64,000 bases of DNA from Pseudomonas synxantha (lineage in GTDB: Bacteria > Pseudomonadota > Gammaproteobacteria > Pseudomonadales > Pseudomonadaceae), in assembly GCF_900105675.1 (NCBI RefSeq), contig NZ_LT629786.1, positions 5,890,001-5,954,000 on the forward strand. The letters run 5' to 3'. Each line of letters begins with the position of its first letter. Position 1 is the stretch's first letter. Both the position numbers and the translations under genes were made by a program. Of the stretch, positions 54,814 through 64,000 are shown piece by piece. The notes below the pieces were generated by a model. The model was not told the DNA's origin, searched no databases, and saw only the letters and a program-made list of their open reading frames with translations.

Positions 54814-54829
54814 GATTACAATGCTGACA
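54814..54829 (-). promoter_or_regulatory. Shared box upstream of the gtr operon
   Basis: On the minus strand TGTCAGCATTGTAATC, identical to the eptA box. Beyond it, ATGACCT and GATAACG occur at the same spacings as near eptA (GATAACG 22 bp to the left of the box start on the plus strand in both). It also lies 57 bp before the divergent LysR gene. Confidence 0.6.
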
Positions 54830-54885
54830 AGATAAGGAAATGCTGGGTGGCATTGAGATAGATTCCCCGAATTAAGGGGGACCCA

Positions 54886-55854
54886 ATGGTTACACAAAAT
54901 GAAACATTTACAAGCAGCGTTGTTCCTTACAGTCCTGACATATTGGATGATCTGCCAATTGATGATCAGCTGGCCGTAGAGTTTTTCGCAACAGCACGTT
55001 GTGCCAGTTTCAAACAGGCTGCCCGGGGGCTCAATGTGCCAGTGGTAGGCCTTCGGAAACGCTTGGAGAAACTGGAAGAGCACATTGGTGCTCCCGTGTT
55101 TGTATACAAACACAACAAGCTTGCCCTGACCCGCACTGGCGAGAGGGTCAGCCATTACCTGTGCCAGCTCTTCGGCCCAGACGGCCTTGGCAAGTCCGGT
55201 GAAAAGGAAGTCCCCAGGCTTACCATCGCGATCACGGAGCCAGTGTTGAGCGACATCGTAAACCGCGATCTAGTCGCCTACGTGCGCGATCATGCCGAAA
55301 TGCAGCTTGAAATCCATTCAGAGTGCACAACGCAGATGCTCTCTGAGTGTGAAGTCGATGTGGGTATCGCTTTCGTGAGCCCAGATGATGAGGGCGCGTT
55401 TGATCGCCATCCTACGTATAGGTTTGAACGGCTTGGCCGGATTGGGCACTCGCTGTTCATTTCCAGCCGCTACTCAAGAAGCGTCACCCTTCCAGTGCAG
55501 AGCCTGGATTTGCACAACTTCATGCTCGTTATCCCTTGGGATGAAGAGATTTTGGCGGGCTCACGAAAGTGGGCATCGATAATGGCTGAGCATCAGGGCG
55601 GTACCACTCGGGTAAAGAACTATAACTTATCCCGTGGCCTTGTCGTAGGAGGCGCGTGTATCGGTGTGCTGCCCGACTATAGTCGAAAGATGGAGAGGAA
55701 TATTCTGCCGGTGCCGGGTTTTTTGGACGATCTGGAGGAGAAAGATGTCTATCTTGTTATCAAAACCAAGCTTGCCCGCAACCCGCACGTTCTGGAAATC
55801 CGTAGATTGATCAAGAAGAGCTTCTTTGATAAGAAGGACTGGCTTGTTCGGTAA
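54886..55854 (+). CDS. LysR-type regulator with N-terminal extension
   Basis: A 322-residue regulator. The LysR HTH (ATARCASFKQAARGLNVPVV, then LRKRLEKLEEHIGAPVF) starts only at residue 28, so it has an extra N-terminal stretch of about 27 residues (MVTQNETFTSSVVPYSPDIL). Effector domain follows (RLTIAITEPVLSDIV). GGGGG precedes ATG 54886. Same strand as the OprP-like porin 210 bp downstream, which it may control; divergent from the gtr operon. Confidence 0.82.
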   Translation: MVTQNETFTSSVVPYSPDILDDLPIDDQLAVEFFATARCASFKQAARGLNVPVVGLRKRLEKLEEHIGAPVFVYKHNKLALTRTGERVSHYLCQLFGPDGLGKSGEKEVPRLTIAITEPVLSDIVNRDLVAYVRDHAEMQLEIHSECTTQMLSECEVDVGIAFVSPDDEGAFDRHPTYRFERLGRIGHSLFISSRYSRSVTLPVQSLDLHNFMLVIPWDEEILAGSRKWASIMAEHQGGTTRVKNYNLSRGLVVGGACIGVLPDYSRKMERNILPVPGFLDDLEEKDVYLVIKTKLARNPHVLEIRRLIKKSFFDKKDWLVR

Positions 55855-56064
55855 CAGTTTTGTTAGGTTTCAAACTCTCCTGTTAACACTACAGAAACAC
55901 AACTGTCATATTCGCTTGCAATCTAGTCAGAGTGCTTAGAACAAAGGCATCTTGTTACAGCAGGTGACAACCGTGGCCTGCTCCCATCTGCAAGATAAAT
56001 TTAGGCCGACGAAGGGCGAAATACAACGTCGGTAGCTAAGCACTTAACATACGAGAGGCAAGCA

Positions 56065-57372
56065 ATGATCCGTTCTTCGAACATGCGGGAAAAGCTGTTG
56101 GCTGCCGCAATAATAGGCACATTTTCCTCGCAAGCATTCTCCGGAACAGTAACCACTGACGGAGCTGACATCGTTCTGAAGACCAAGGGCGGTCTTGAAG
56201 TATCGACTTCTGACAAGGAATTCAGTTTCAAACTGGGCGGTCGCGTTCAGGCCGACTACGGCCGTTTCGATGGTGTCTTCACCAAGAATGGCGATACCGC
56301 TGACGCCGGCTACTTCCGTCGCGCCTACCTTGAGCTCGGCGGCGTTCTGTACCGCGACTGGAAGTATCAGCTCAACTACGACCTTTCCCGCAACACGGGC
56401 AACGACTCCGACGGTTACTTCGACGAGGCCAGCCTGACCTACACCGGTTTCAAGCCCGTCCAACTGCGATTCGGTCGTTTCTACACCGACTTCGGTCTTG
56501 AGAAAGCCACCAGTTCGAAGTGGACCACTGCCATGGAGCGGAACCTCTCGTACGACCTGGCGGACTGGATCAACGACAACGCCGGCATGGGTGTTCAAGC
56601 CACCAGCACCATCGCTGACATGGCTTATGTCTCCGGTAGCGTTTTCAGCGAAACCAACAACAACTCGGATGGCGACAGCACCAAGCGCTACAACGCACGT
56701 GCCGTGTTCGCACCGCTGCACAGTGATGGCAACGTCCTGCACGTCGGTGCTCAGTACGCTTACCGCGACCTCAAAAACAGTGCGGTCGATACCCGGATTC
56801 GTTCGCGTCTTGGCGTTCGCGGTGTAGATACCAATGGCGGCGGCGATGCCGGCACCAACGGCAACCGCATGCTGTTTGGCGGTGCCGCCGCACAAGATGG
56901 CCTGTGGAAGGACGATTCGGTCTGGGGTCTCGAAGGTGCCTGGGCCACCGGCCCGTTCTCGGTGCAAGCGGAATACCTTCGCCGCAAGCTGAAAGCTGAC
57001 CAGGCCAACAGCGACATGAAGGCCTCTGGTTACTACGCCCAGATGGCTTACACCCTGACCGGCGAGCCGCGTATCTACAAGCTCGACGGTGCCAAGTTCG
57101 ACACTATCAAACCAGAGAACAAGGAACTGGGGGCCTGGGAAGTTTTCTACCGCTTTGACGATATCAAGGTCGAAGACGGCAACCTGGTCACCGCAGCGGA
57201 TCAATCGAACGAGCGCAAGGCCAAGAGCCACACTGTGGGTGTGAACTGGTATGTCAACGAGGCAGTGAAACTCAGTGCCAACTACATCAACGTGCGTACT
57301 GACAATAACGAGAACACCGTGGGCGACGACAGCGGCAATGCAATCGTGACCCGCCTGCAATACGTCTTCTGA
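56065..57372 (+). CDS. OprP/OprO-family phosphate/anion-selective porin
   Basis: A 435-residue outer-membrane protein of the phosphate-selective porin family. Signal peptide ends near SQAFS; the mature part opens [20 protein letters not shown], then [37 protein letters not shown] and the terminal TRLQYVF with final Phe. In P. aeruginosa OprP/OprO take up (poly)phosphate under limitation. Here it sits in a metal module, so an oxyanion role is possible. A terminator follows. Confidence 0.92.
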   Translation: MIRSSNMREKLLAAAIIGTFSSQAFSGTVTTDGADIVLKTKGGLEVSTSDKEFSFKLGGRVQADYGRFDGVFTKNGDTADAGYFRRAYLELGGVLYRDWKYQLNYDLSRNTGNDSDGYFDEASLTYTGFKPVQLRFGRFYTDFGLEKATSSKWTTAMERNLSYDLADWINDNAGMGVQATSTIADMAYVSGSVFSETNNNSDGDSTKRYNARAVFAPLHSDGNVLHVGAQYAYRDLKNSAVDTRIRSRLGVRGVDTNGGGDAGTNGNRMLFGGAAAQDGLWKDDSVWGLEGAWATGPFSVQAEYLRRKLKADQANSDMKASGYYAQMAYTLTGEPRIYKLDGAKFDTIKPENKELGAWEVFYRFDDIKVEDGNLVTAADQSNERKAKSHTVGVNWYVNEAVKLSANYINVRTDNNENTVGDDSGNAIVTRLQYVF

Positions 57373-57397
57373 TCCCTCTCATCAGTCTGACGTGAGA

Positions 57398-57428
57398 AAG
57401 CCGGAAGCGCTCAATGTGCTTCCGGCTT
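57398..57428 (+). terminator. Intrinsic terminator after the OprP-like gene
   Basis: AAGCCGGAAGC and GCTTCCGGCTT form an 11-bp stem with a nine-base loop, 25 bp after the stop. T-run is weak. Confidence 0.7.
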
Positions 57429-57670
57429 CCCTGTTTCTGACGTGATCGAGCTTGGAGCGTCCTCCTCCTACCTGCTCTCGCTCACCTGATGACCTCTCTT
57501 GCCAAAACTCGGCGAATCTGGTGTGATTGCCGCGTCGGGTTTTGCATGGTGGCCGTGCAAGCAAACCAAACCTGACTCCTACTCATGATTGAACCTGATT
57601 CGACGTCCAGCTTCGCGTCTAACGGCCCTACAAGCGCAGCTACCCCAACGTCGCTCATTAGGGGATAGTC

Positions 57671-58696
57671 ATGTCTGCCAAAAAGCTGCTTCAACCTCTC
57701 GCTGCTCAGCTGCACGCCTCATTCTCGGCTTCCGGTCGCCCGTACGCTCACCAGCACATTCACCAGTTGCTCCACGCTGCCATTGGCTCCGTCTCCCCAG
57801 AAGTTGACTCCCAAGACAATCTGCCAATCCAGGTATGCCGTGACAGCGACAGGCAGTACAACCTCTACGAGACGATTGAGCGGGCGAAAAAGTGCTTGGG
57901 ATTGACCGATCTTCAAGCAGTCGGCGTGGCTGAAGAAGTCATCGAAGTACTACGAGCTGCAGGGATAGGCGTGAACCAGGTTCGCCTGCTCCTCGACCCC
58001 TCCTTCACCTCGAAGACTCGTAAAAAGGCATTCAAAGCCCTTTGCAAGAATCTGGATCTGAACGAGCTCGGCGATCGATTCGTCCCGAAAACGGCGACGC
58101 TGGCCATTGCGGCGGGTATGGCACCGCCTCCGAAAATCACGTGGAAAGATCGCTTCGCACTGGCTGCAGATTTCCCTATACGGGGACAGAGCCAGCTCGT
58201 CGAAATGGTGACTCGAAGCGAGTGCTATCTGTGGGTATTTCCGCCGACTGATCATCAAGCTACGGCTTCGGCGAGTCACGACCGCTATTTCGGTGAACAG
58301 ACCCATCCGAGCGCTGAGATGGGCATGGGGTTCACTATCATCGATTCCGGATCGACCCGCCCTAAATTTCCGATGCTCTCCAAACAGCCGGAAGAGACCT
58401 TCATCCAGTATTCACTTTCGGCGCCGATGTGGTTCTGGCGCGCACAAAGTAACACCTGGCGGCTGGGAAACATCCTGCGCTCCAAGATCCTTGACGGGGC
58501 TCCTTGGCATAACGAGCCCTTGAGCGATGTGCTGCCAGGTGGTCTGAAGTCTCTGCCGCGGATTTATGGGTGCACCACCTGCCAAACGCTGTTCGTCGAG
58601 AAACACAGCGGCTATCCGGATGTACCCACTCAGTGCCAATGCGGTGAGGCGAGCAGCACGCGTGACCAAAACGAGTCACCTGCTCTCAATAGCTGA
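57671..58696 (+). CDS. Hypothetical protein with C-terminal zinc-ribbon-like motif
   Basis: A 341-residue soluble protein, not recognised. Helical N-terminal region (SGRPYAHQHIHQLLHAAIGS), a middle region, and a C-terminal CTTCQTLFVEK with CQCGEAS that may bind zinc. AGGGGA precedes ATG 57671. Together with the small gene at 58824 it lies between the porin and czcP; similar unknowns are common on integrative elements, so this may be backbone rather than metal cargo. Confidence 0.7.
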   Translation: MSAKKLLQPLAAQLHASFSASGRPYAHQHIHQLLHAAIGSVSPEVDSQDNLPIQVCRDSDRQYNLYETIERAKKCLGLTDLQAVGVAEEVIEVLRAAGIGVNQVRLLLDPSFTSKTRKKAFKALCKNLDLNELGDRFVPKTATLAIAAGMAPPPKITWKDRFALAADFPIRGQSQLVEMVTRSECYLWVFPPTDHQATASASHDRYFGEQTHPSAEMGMGFTIIDSGSTRPKFPMLSKQPEETFIQYSLSAPMWFWRAQSNTWRLGNILRSKILDGAPWHNEPLSDVLPGGLKSLPRIYGCTTCQTLFVEKHSGYPDVPTQCQCGEASSTRDQNESPALNS

Positions 58697-58823
58697 TTTT
58701 CCTTACGGTGGCGGGCTATGCCCCCCGTTAGGGATTGGCTATGGGAGCGGGATTCGCTCACCCCAAACCTGAAGGCGCCGCCATCTAACCGAGCGATATG
58801 AGCTGAATGCTCGCGGAGTAGAT

Positions 58824-59048
58824 ATGCAGAACAGTACCAACAAACAAGACACCCTGGCGGCGATCAATGCACTTGTGGAGATTGCGTATGATCAGGGATT
58901 TGCGAACGGACAAGGGGTCGGCAATCAAGTCGGTTTCGTAGCCGGTGTCATGAGTCTCAAAGCTGCGTTGGCCTGCGGCTTAAGGCACGGCTCACCTGAG
59001 TGTGGGAAGGCCCTTGAAAGCCTCAAGCGCATCGGGATCGACGAGTGA
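58824..59048 (+). CDS. Small hypothetical protein
   Basis: A 74-residue protein of unknown function (TNKQDTLAAINALVEIAYDQ, then GFANGQGVGNQVGFVAG). Predicted mostly helical, no signal peptide. GGAG precedes ATG 58824. Followed directly by a long hairpin at 59052-59090. Confidence 0.65.
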   Translation: MQNSTNKQDTLAAINALVEIAYDQGFANGQGVGNQVGFVAGVMSLKAALACGLRHGSPECGKALESLKRIGIDE

Positions 59049-59051
59049 GAA

Positions 59052-59090
59052 AAGTACGGGTCGTGCGCTGATCGCGCACGACCCGTACTT
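59052..59090. terminator. Long hairpin between the small gene and czcP
   Basis: AAGTACGGGTCGTGCGC and its complement form a 17-bp perfect stem with a short loop. The following T-run is weak, but its place between convergent genes fits a terminator. Confidence 0.7.
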
Positions 59091-59138
59091 CTACTTCAAG
59101 TCATTTCCCTGCTTAGCTTCATGATTGAAGCTCAGGGA

Positions 59139-61136
59139 TCAGGAGCTTCTGCGGTAGGCCAACAACCGCAAGGCGTTGAAGACGACCAGCAGTGTGGAGC
59201 CCTCATGGATCGCAACGGCGGCACCAATGCTCAAGCCCATGATGGTAGACGGAACCAAGATGGCCACAATCCCCAAGCTGACGAACAGGTTCTGGCGGAT
59301 GATCGATCGCGTGTGACGGCTCAGCCCCACCGCAAATGGGAGTTGCCTGATGTCGTCAGCCATAAGCGCGATATCAGCCGTTTCCAGGGCGACATCAGAT
59401 CCGGCAGCCCCCATTGCGATGCCAACGCTCGAATTGGCCATGGCAGGGGCATCATTCACGCCGTCACCCACCATGGCCACCCTGGCGCTGAGGCGCAGGT
59501 TCTTGATGGCCTTGACCTTGTCTTCCGGCATTAGGTCTCCCCACGCCTCATCTAAGCCAACTTGTTTGGCTACCGCCTCTGCAACGCGGTTGTGGTCCCC
59601 AGAAATCATGACCATGCGGTCGATGCCCATCTCTCTGAGTTTCTGGAGTGCCTCTTTGGCACCCTCTCGGGGTGTGTCCAATAGCCCGATAGCGCCCAGA
59701 TCCTTGTCAGCGCGACGTACCACCATGGTTGTGCGGCCCGACTGACGCAGACGCTCCGCAGCCTCCAAGGCTGCCTTGCTCAGTGCGGGAATACCATTGG
59801 TACCGAACATCTCGACCTTGCCAATCCAGACGAACTGCCCATCAAGCTCGGCACGTACGCCGCGGCCAATCATGTTGCTCATGTTCTTGGCTTGCAATCG
59901 GCGCCGTGTGCCAATCATCTCTTCACCGTCACGCACAATTGCCGCAGCCAGCGGATGGTCGCTCATCGACTCCACAGCGATGGCGACGTTTAGTAGATCC
60001 TCGATCTGCGTGCCGCCTACCGGTATTACATCGGTGATGCGTGGGCGCCCTTCGGTCAGGGTACCGGTCTTGTCGAATGCCATGGCATTCAAGGAGCCGA
60101 GCTCTTCAAGCGGTGCACCGCCCTTGATCAGCACGCCACCTCGGGCTGCCCTGGCGATGCCAGATAGAATGGCGCTTGGTGTTGCGATCGCCAGCGCGCA
60201 GGGGCTGGCTGCAACCAGTACGGCCATCGCCCGGTAGAACGAGTCACGGAACGGCTCATCAAGGAAAATGCCGGCAAATAGCAGCCCGACTACCAGCAGC
60301 AAAACCAACGGGACGAATATGCGTTGGAAGCGGTCCGTGAATCGCTGGGTCGGTGACTTCCTGACTTCGGCTTCACTGACCATCTTGATGACCCGCGCCA
60401 GGGTACTTTCCGTAGAGCGCCGTGTTACCTCAACCTCGATGAGCGTTTCGCCATTGATGGTACCGGCGAAGACTTTCGAGGCTGCATCCACTGCATCTGG
60501 CTTGCTGCGTGCGAGTTCGGCATCAGGGACAGGTTGCTTGTCCACGGGGACGCTCTCACCGGTTACTGGCGCCTGGTTGATACTTGAGGAGCCCACTACA
60601 ACAAAACCATCGGCCGGTAGGCGGTCATTGGGGCGCACGATGACAACGTCACCGGGAACCAGCAGCTCCACAGGCATTTCCAACGTGCCATTTGCTCTGC
60701 GTACGATCGCGGTGGCTGGTGCGAGCTTGGACAGTGCCTCAATCGCTTTCTTGGCCCGCCCCATCGCGTAGCTTTCAAGGGAATGCCCCAGACTGAACAG
60801 GAACAGCAGCAGAGCCCCCTCCGCCCAGGCGCCAATGCTCGCGGCACCGGCTGCGGCGAGAAGCATCAGCGAATCGATCTCGAAGCGTTTCTGGCGGATG
60901 TTGCTGATCGCTTCCTTGGTGGTGAACCATCCACCGAACACATAGGCCGACACGTACAGAATCAGGGGCAGTCGATCAATCAGGTCAAGTTGTCCTGCGA
61001 GAGCTCCGGCACCCAGGAGGGCACCACAGATCAGCGCGAAAATCAGCTCCGTGTTCATGCCAAAAATGCCGCCATGCTCATGGCTATGACCTTCATGCCC
61101 AGCTTGGTCATCAGGGCGTTCAAGCAAACTCTTCAT
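59139..61136 (-). CDS. czcP: P1B-type heavy-metal ATPase, CzcP-like
   Basis: A 665-residue metal-exporting P-type ATPase. It has a His-rich N-terminus (HEGHSHEHGG), no HMA domain, the actuator motif TGES, the transmembrane motif SPC (AASPCALAIATPSA), phosphorylation DKTGTLTEG, MVGDGVNDAPAMA and a C-terminal HEGST in the last helices. SPC with HEGST marks the P1B-4 class (CzcP, CoaT, CtpD) that exports Zn2+, Co2+ or Cd2+; CadA/ZntA have CPC. AAGGGACG precedes ATG 61136. Confidence 0.92.
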   Translation of the reverse strand: MKSLLERPDDQAGHEGHSHEHGGIFGMNTELIFALICGALLGAGALAGQLDLIDRLPLILYVSAYVFGGWFTTKEAISNIRQKRFEIDSLMLLAAAGAASIGAWAEGALLLFLFSLGHSLESYAMGRAKKAIEALSKLAPATAIVRRANGTLEMPVELLVPGDVVIVRPNDRLPADGFVVVGSSSINQAPVTGESVPVDKQPVPDAELARSKPDAVDAASKVFAGTINGETLIEVEVTRRSTESTLARVIKMVSEAEVRKSPTQRFTDRFQRIFVPLVLLLVVGLLFAGIFLDEPFRDSFYRAMAVLVAASPCALAIATPSAILSGIARAARGGVLIKGGAPLEELGSLNAMAFDKTGTLTEGRPRITDVIPVGGTQIEDLLNVAIAVESMSDHPLAAAIVRDGEEMIGTRRRLQAKNMSNMIGRGVRAELDGQFVWIGKVEMFGTNGIPALSKAALEAAERLRQSGRTTMVVRRADKDLGAIGLLDTPREGAKEALQKLREMGIDRMVMISGDHNRVAEAVAKQVGLDEAWGDLMPEDKVKAIKNLRLSARVAMVGDGVNDAPAMANSSVGIAMGAAGSDVALETADIALMADDIRQLPFAVGLSRHTRSIIRQNLFVSLGIVAILVPSTIMGLSIGAAVAIHEGSTLLVVFNALRLLAYRRSS

Positions 61137-61275
61137 AACTCGTCCCTTCTGGGGTCAAGGCTTCCAATTGCCCTCTGCAGTTGGGAGCCGTCGCGGTTGG
61201 TTAGCTAAGACCTATTGCACGGTTTGCCCCGGCCCAGGCGTTAACATGTCAAAACCATGGGGCATCGGGCGTAAT

Positions 61276-61304
61276 AAAAAATGCCAGGCACTGCCTGGCA
61301 TTTA
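61276..61304 (-). terminator. Intrinsic terminator of DUF2790 gene 2
   Basis: TGCCAGGCA and TGCCTGGCA pair around a short loop; on the minus strand six T follow. It separates DUF2790 gene 2 from czcP, so the two are not one simple transcript. Confidence 0.85.
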
Positions 61305-61337
61305 TGAATTCTCTAATTGTTCTGTTCAAATCGTTTA

Positions 61338-61661
61338 CTACTTGTTGTTGATGCATTGCGAATACATCGAGTAACGAACAGTCTTGAGCGTGCCCTGGGA
61401 GTCCTCGAAGGTCATCAACCGTGGGTAGACCTGGCAGGTACGTGGGTCCTGCGACTGACGTACGAACTTAGCAACGTCTATCTTCATGCCATATTTGTAA
61501 TCCTGAATCTCTGGCATTGGCTTGCCATTTTTCTCCGCGTACTTGGCCACTGCGGTCTGGTGCTCCTTGGTGTATTGCAGCTGCTTGCTCTCGGAAAAAG
61601 TGTTGGCCTGCGAAGCCACCGAGAAAACAACAAGTGCAGCAGCGATAATTAGCTTTTTCAT
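61338..61661 (-). CDS. DUF2790-family periplasmic protein 2
   Basis: A 107-residue exported protein: signal peptide ending at SQA, then YAEKNGKPMPEIQDYKYGMK, IDVAKFVRQSQDPRTCQ, LMTFEDSQGTLKTVRY and a C-terminal SQCINNK. A paralogue of the protein at 47491-47817, with both cysteines conserved. GAGAGGG precedes ATG 61661. A shared-type box lies 73 bp upstream, with no structured leader like that of paralogue 1. Confidence 0.9.
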   Translation of the reverse strand: MKKLIIAAALVVFSVASQANTFSESKQLQYTKEHQTAVAKYAEKNGKPMPEIQDYKYGMKIDVAKFVRQSQDPRTCQVYPRLMTFEDSQGTLKTVRYSMYSQCINNK

Positions 61662-61733
61662 AAAACCCTCTCAATTTCAAAACTTCTCGGGCGTAACCTT
61701 AGCAATGCATAGGCATCACCGGCATGACGAGAA

Positions 61734-61749
61734 ACTTACAATTTTGAAA
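61734..61749 (-). promoter_or_regulatory. Shared-type box upstream of DUF2790 gene 2
   Basis: On the minus strand TTTCAAAATTGTAAGT, 11 of 16 positions as in the eptA box, 73 bp from the DUF2790 start. Confidence 0.5.
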
Positions 61750-61780
61750 GGTAAGTGCATCTACTTCACTTTAAACAAAA

Positions 61781-61806
61781 AAGCCCACAACACGTGTTGT
61801 GGGCTT
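61781..61806 (-). terminator. Intrinsic terminator of czcA
   Basis: GCCCACAACACGTGTTGTGGGC is a 22-bp perfect palindrome at 61783-61804; on the minus strand six T follow. It ends the czcA transcript. Confidence 0.9.
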
Positions 61807-61823
61807 CTCTTTAGCGGAGCCTG

Positions 61824-64000
<2,177 letters not shown>

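Overview
The window reads as a chromosome segment of a fluorescent Pseudomonas (P. fluorescens group). Three things point that way: gene content typical of the group (dadR/dadAX, rep, xpt, c5 cytochrome, rpmBG), paired REP hairpins of the GTGGGAGGGGGCTTGCTCCC type between core genes, and an MvaT-family silencer.

Region 1 (1-25.8 kb) is ordinary GC-rich core chromosome. It holds a chemotaxis-receptor N-terminus, a LysR/MATE pair, a degenerate-GGDEF/EAL protein, rep, xpt, an acetyl-CoA hydrolase/transferase and cytochrome c5. A block for D-alanine and amine catabolism follows: dadA-ridA-dadX with divergent lrp/dadR, a PuuR-like regulator, a PuuB-like oxidase, a PuuC/KauB-like aldehyde dehydrogenase and a cupin. 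A MocR regulator, a lipoprotein phospholipase D, an MFS carrier, rpmBG and a DppA-like binding protein complete it.

Region 2 (from about 25.99 kb to the end) is accessory DNA. It starts inside radC, of which only the last 52 codons, from the HNHPSG motif on, remain here. At the junction sits a tightly overlapping four-gene set, three different tyrosine recombinases plus a small HTH/coiled-coil protein. This matches ginABCD, the hallmark of GInt islands. The right end and the 5' part of radC are not in the window, so the island is at least 38 kb. I saw no REP hairpins in it.

Island cargo in order: an XRE regulator with a divergent partner; an MvaT-like silencer; a decayed stretch with a possible structured RNA; an unknown 309-residue protein closed by a 61-bp palindrome; a LysR/YfcC-transporter/CocE-hydrolase/OprD-porin uptake-and-hydrolysis cassette; an intact IS66 element (2428 bp, perfect 8-bp target duplication GTTAGTCC); then a heavy-metal and envelope module. 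That module has eptA, a His/Gly-rich zinc-ribbon protein, czcD, a DUF3147 protein, two DUF2790 proteins, a CzcR/CzcS-like two-component system, a GtrA/GtrB/ArnT-like glycosylation operon, a LysR, an OprP-like porin, a CzcP-type P-ATPase and czcA (5' end cut off).

The most interesting signal is regulatory. A box close to TNTCANAATTGTAATT occurs in five intergenic regions (six copies) of the metal/envelope module, plus a related palindrome before czcR. The copies before eptA and before the gtr operon share an identical 16-mer inside a longer block with equal spacing. This suggests one regulator, plausibly the local CzcR-like protein, ties metal efflux to lipid A/LPS modification. A second signal is a leader of three hairpins ending in an intrinsic terminator just upstream of the ribosome binding site of a DUF2790 gene, which looks like an attenuator or riboswitch.
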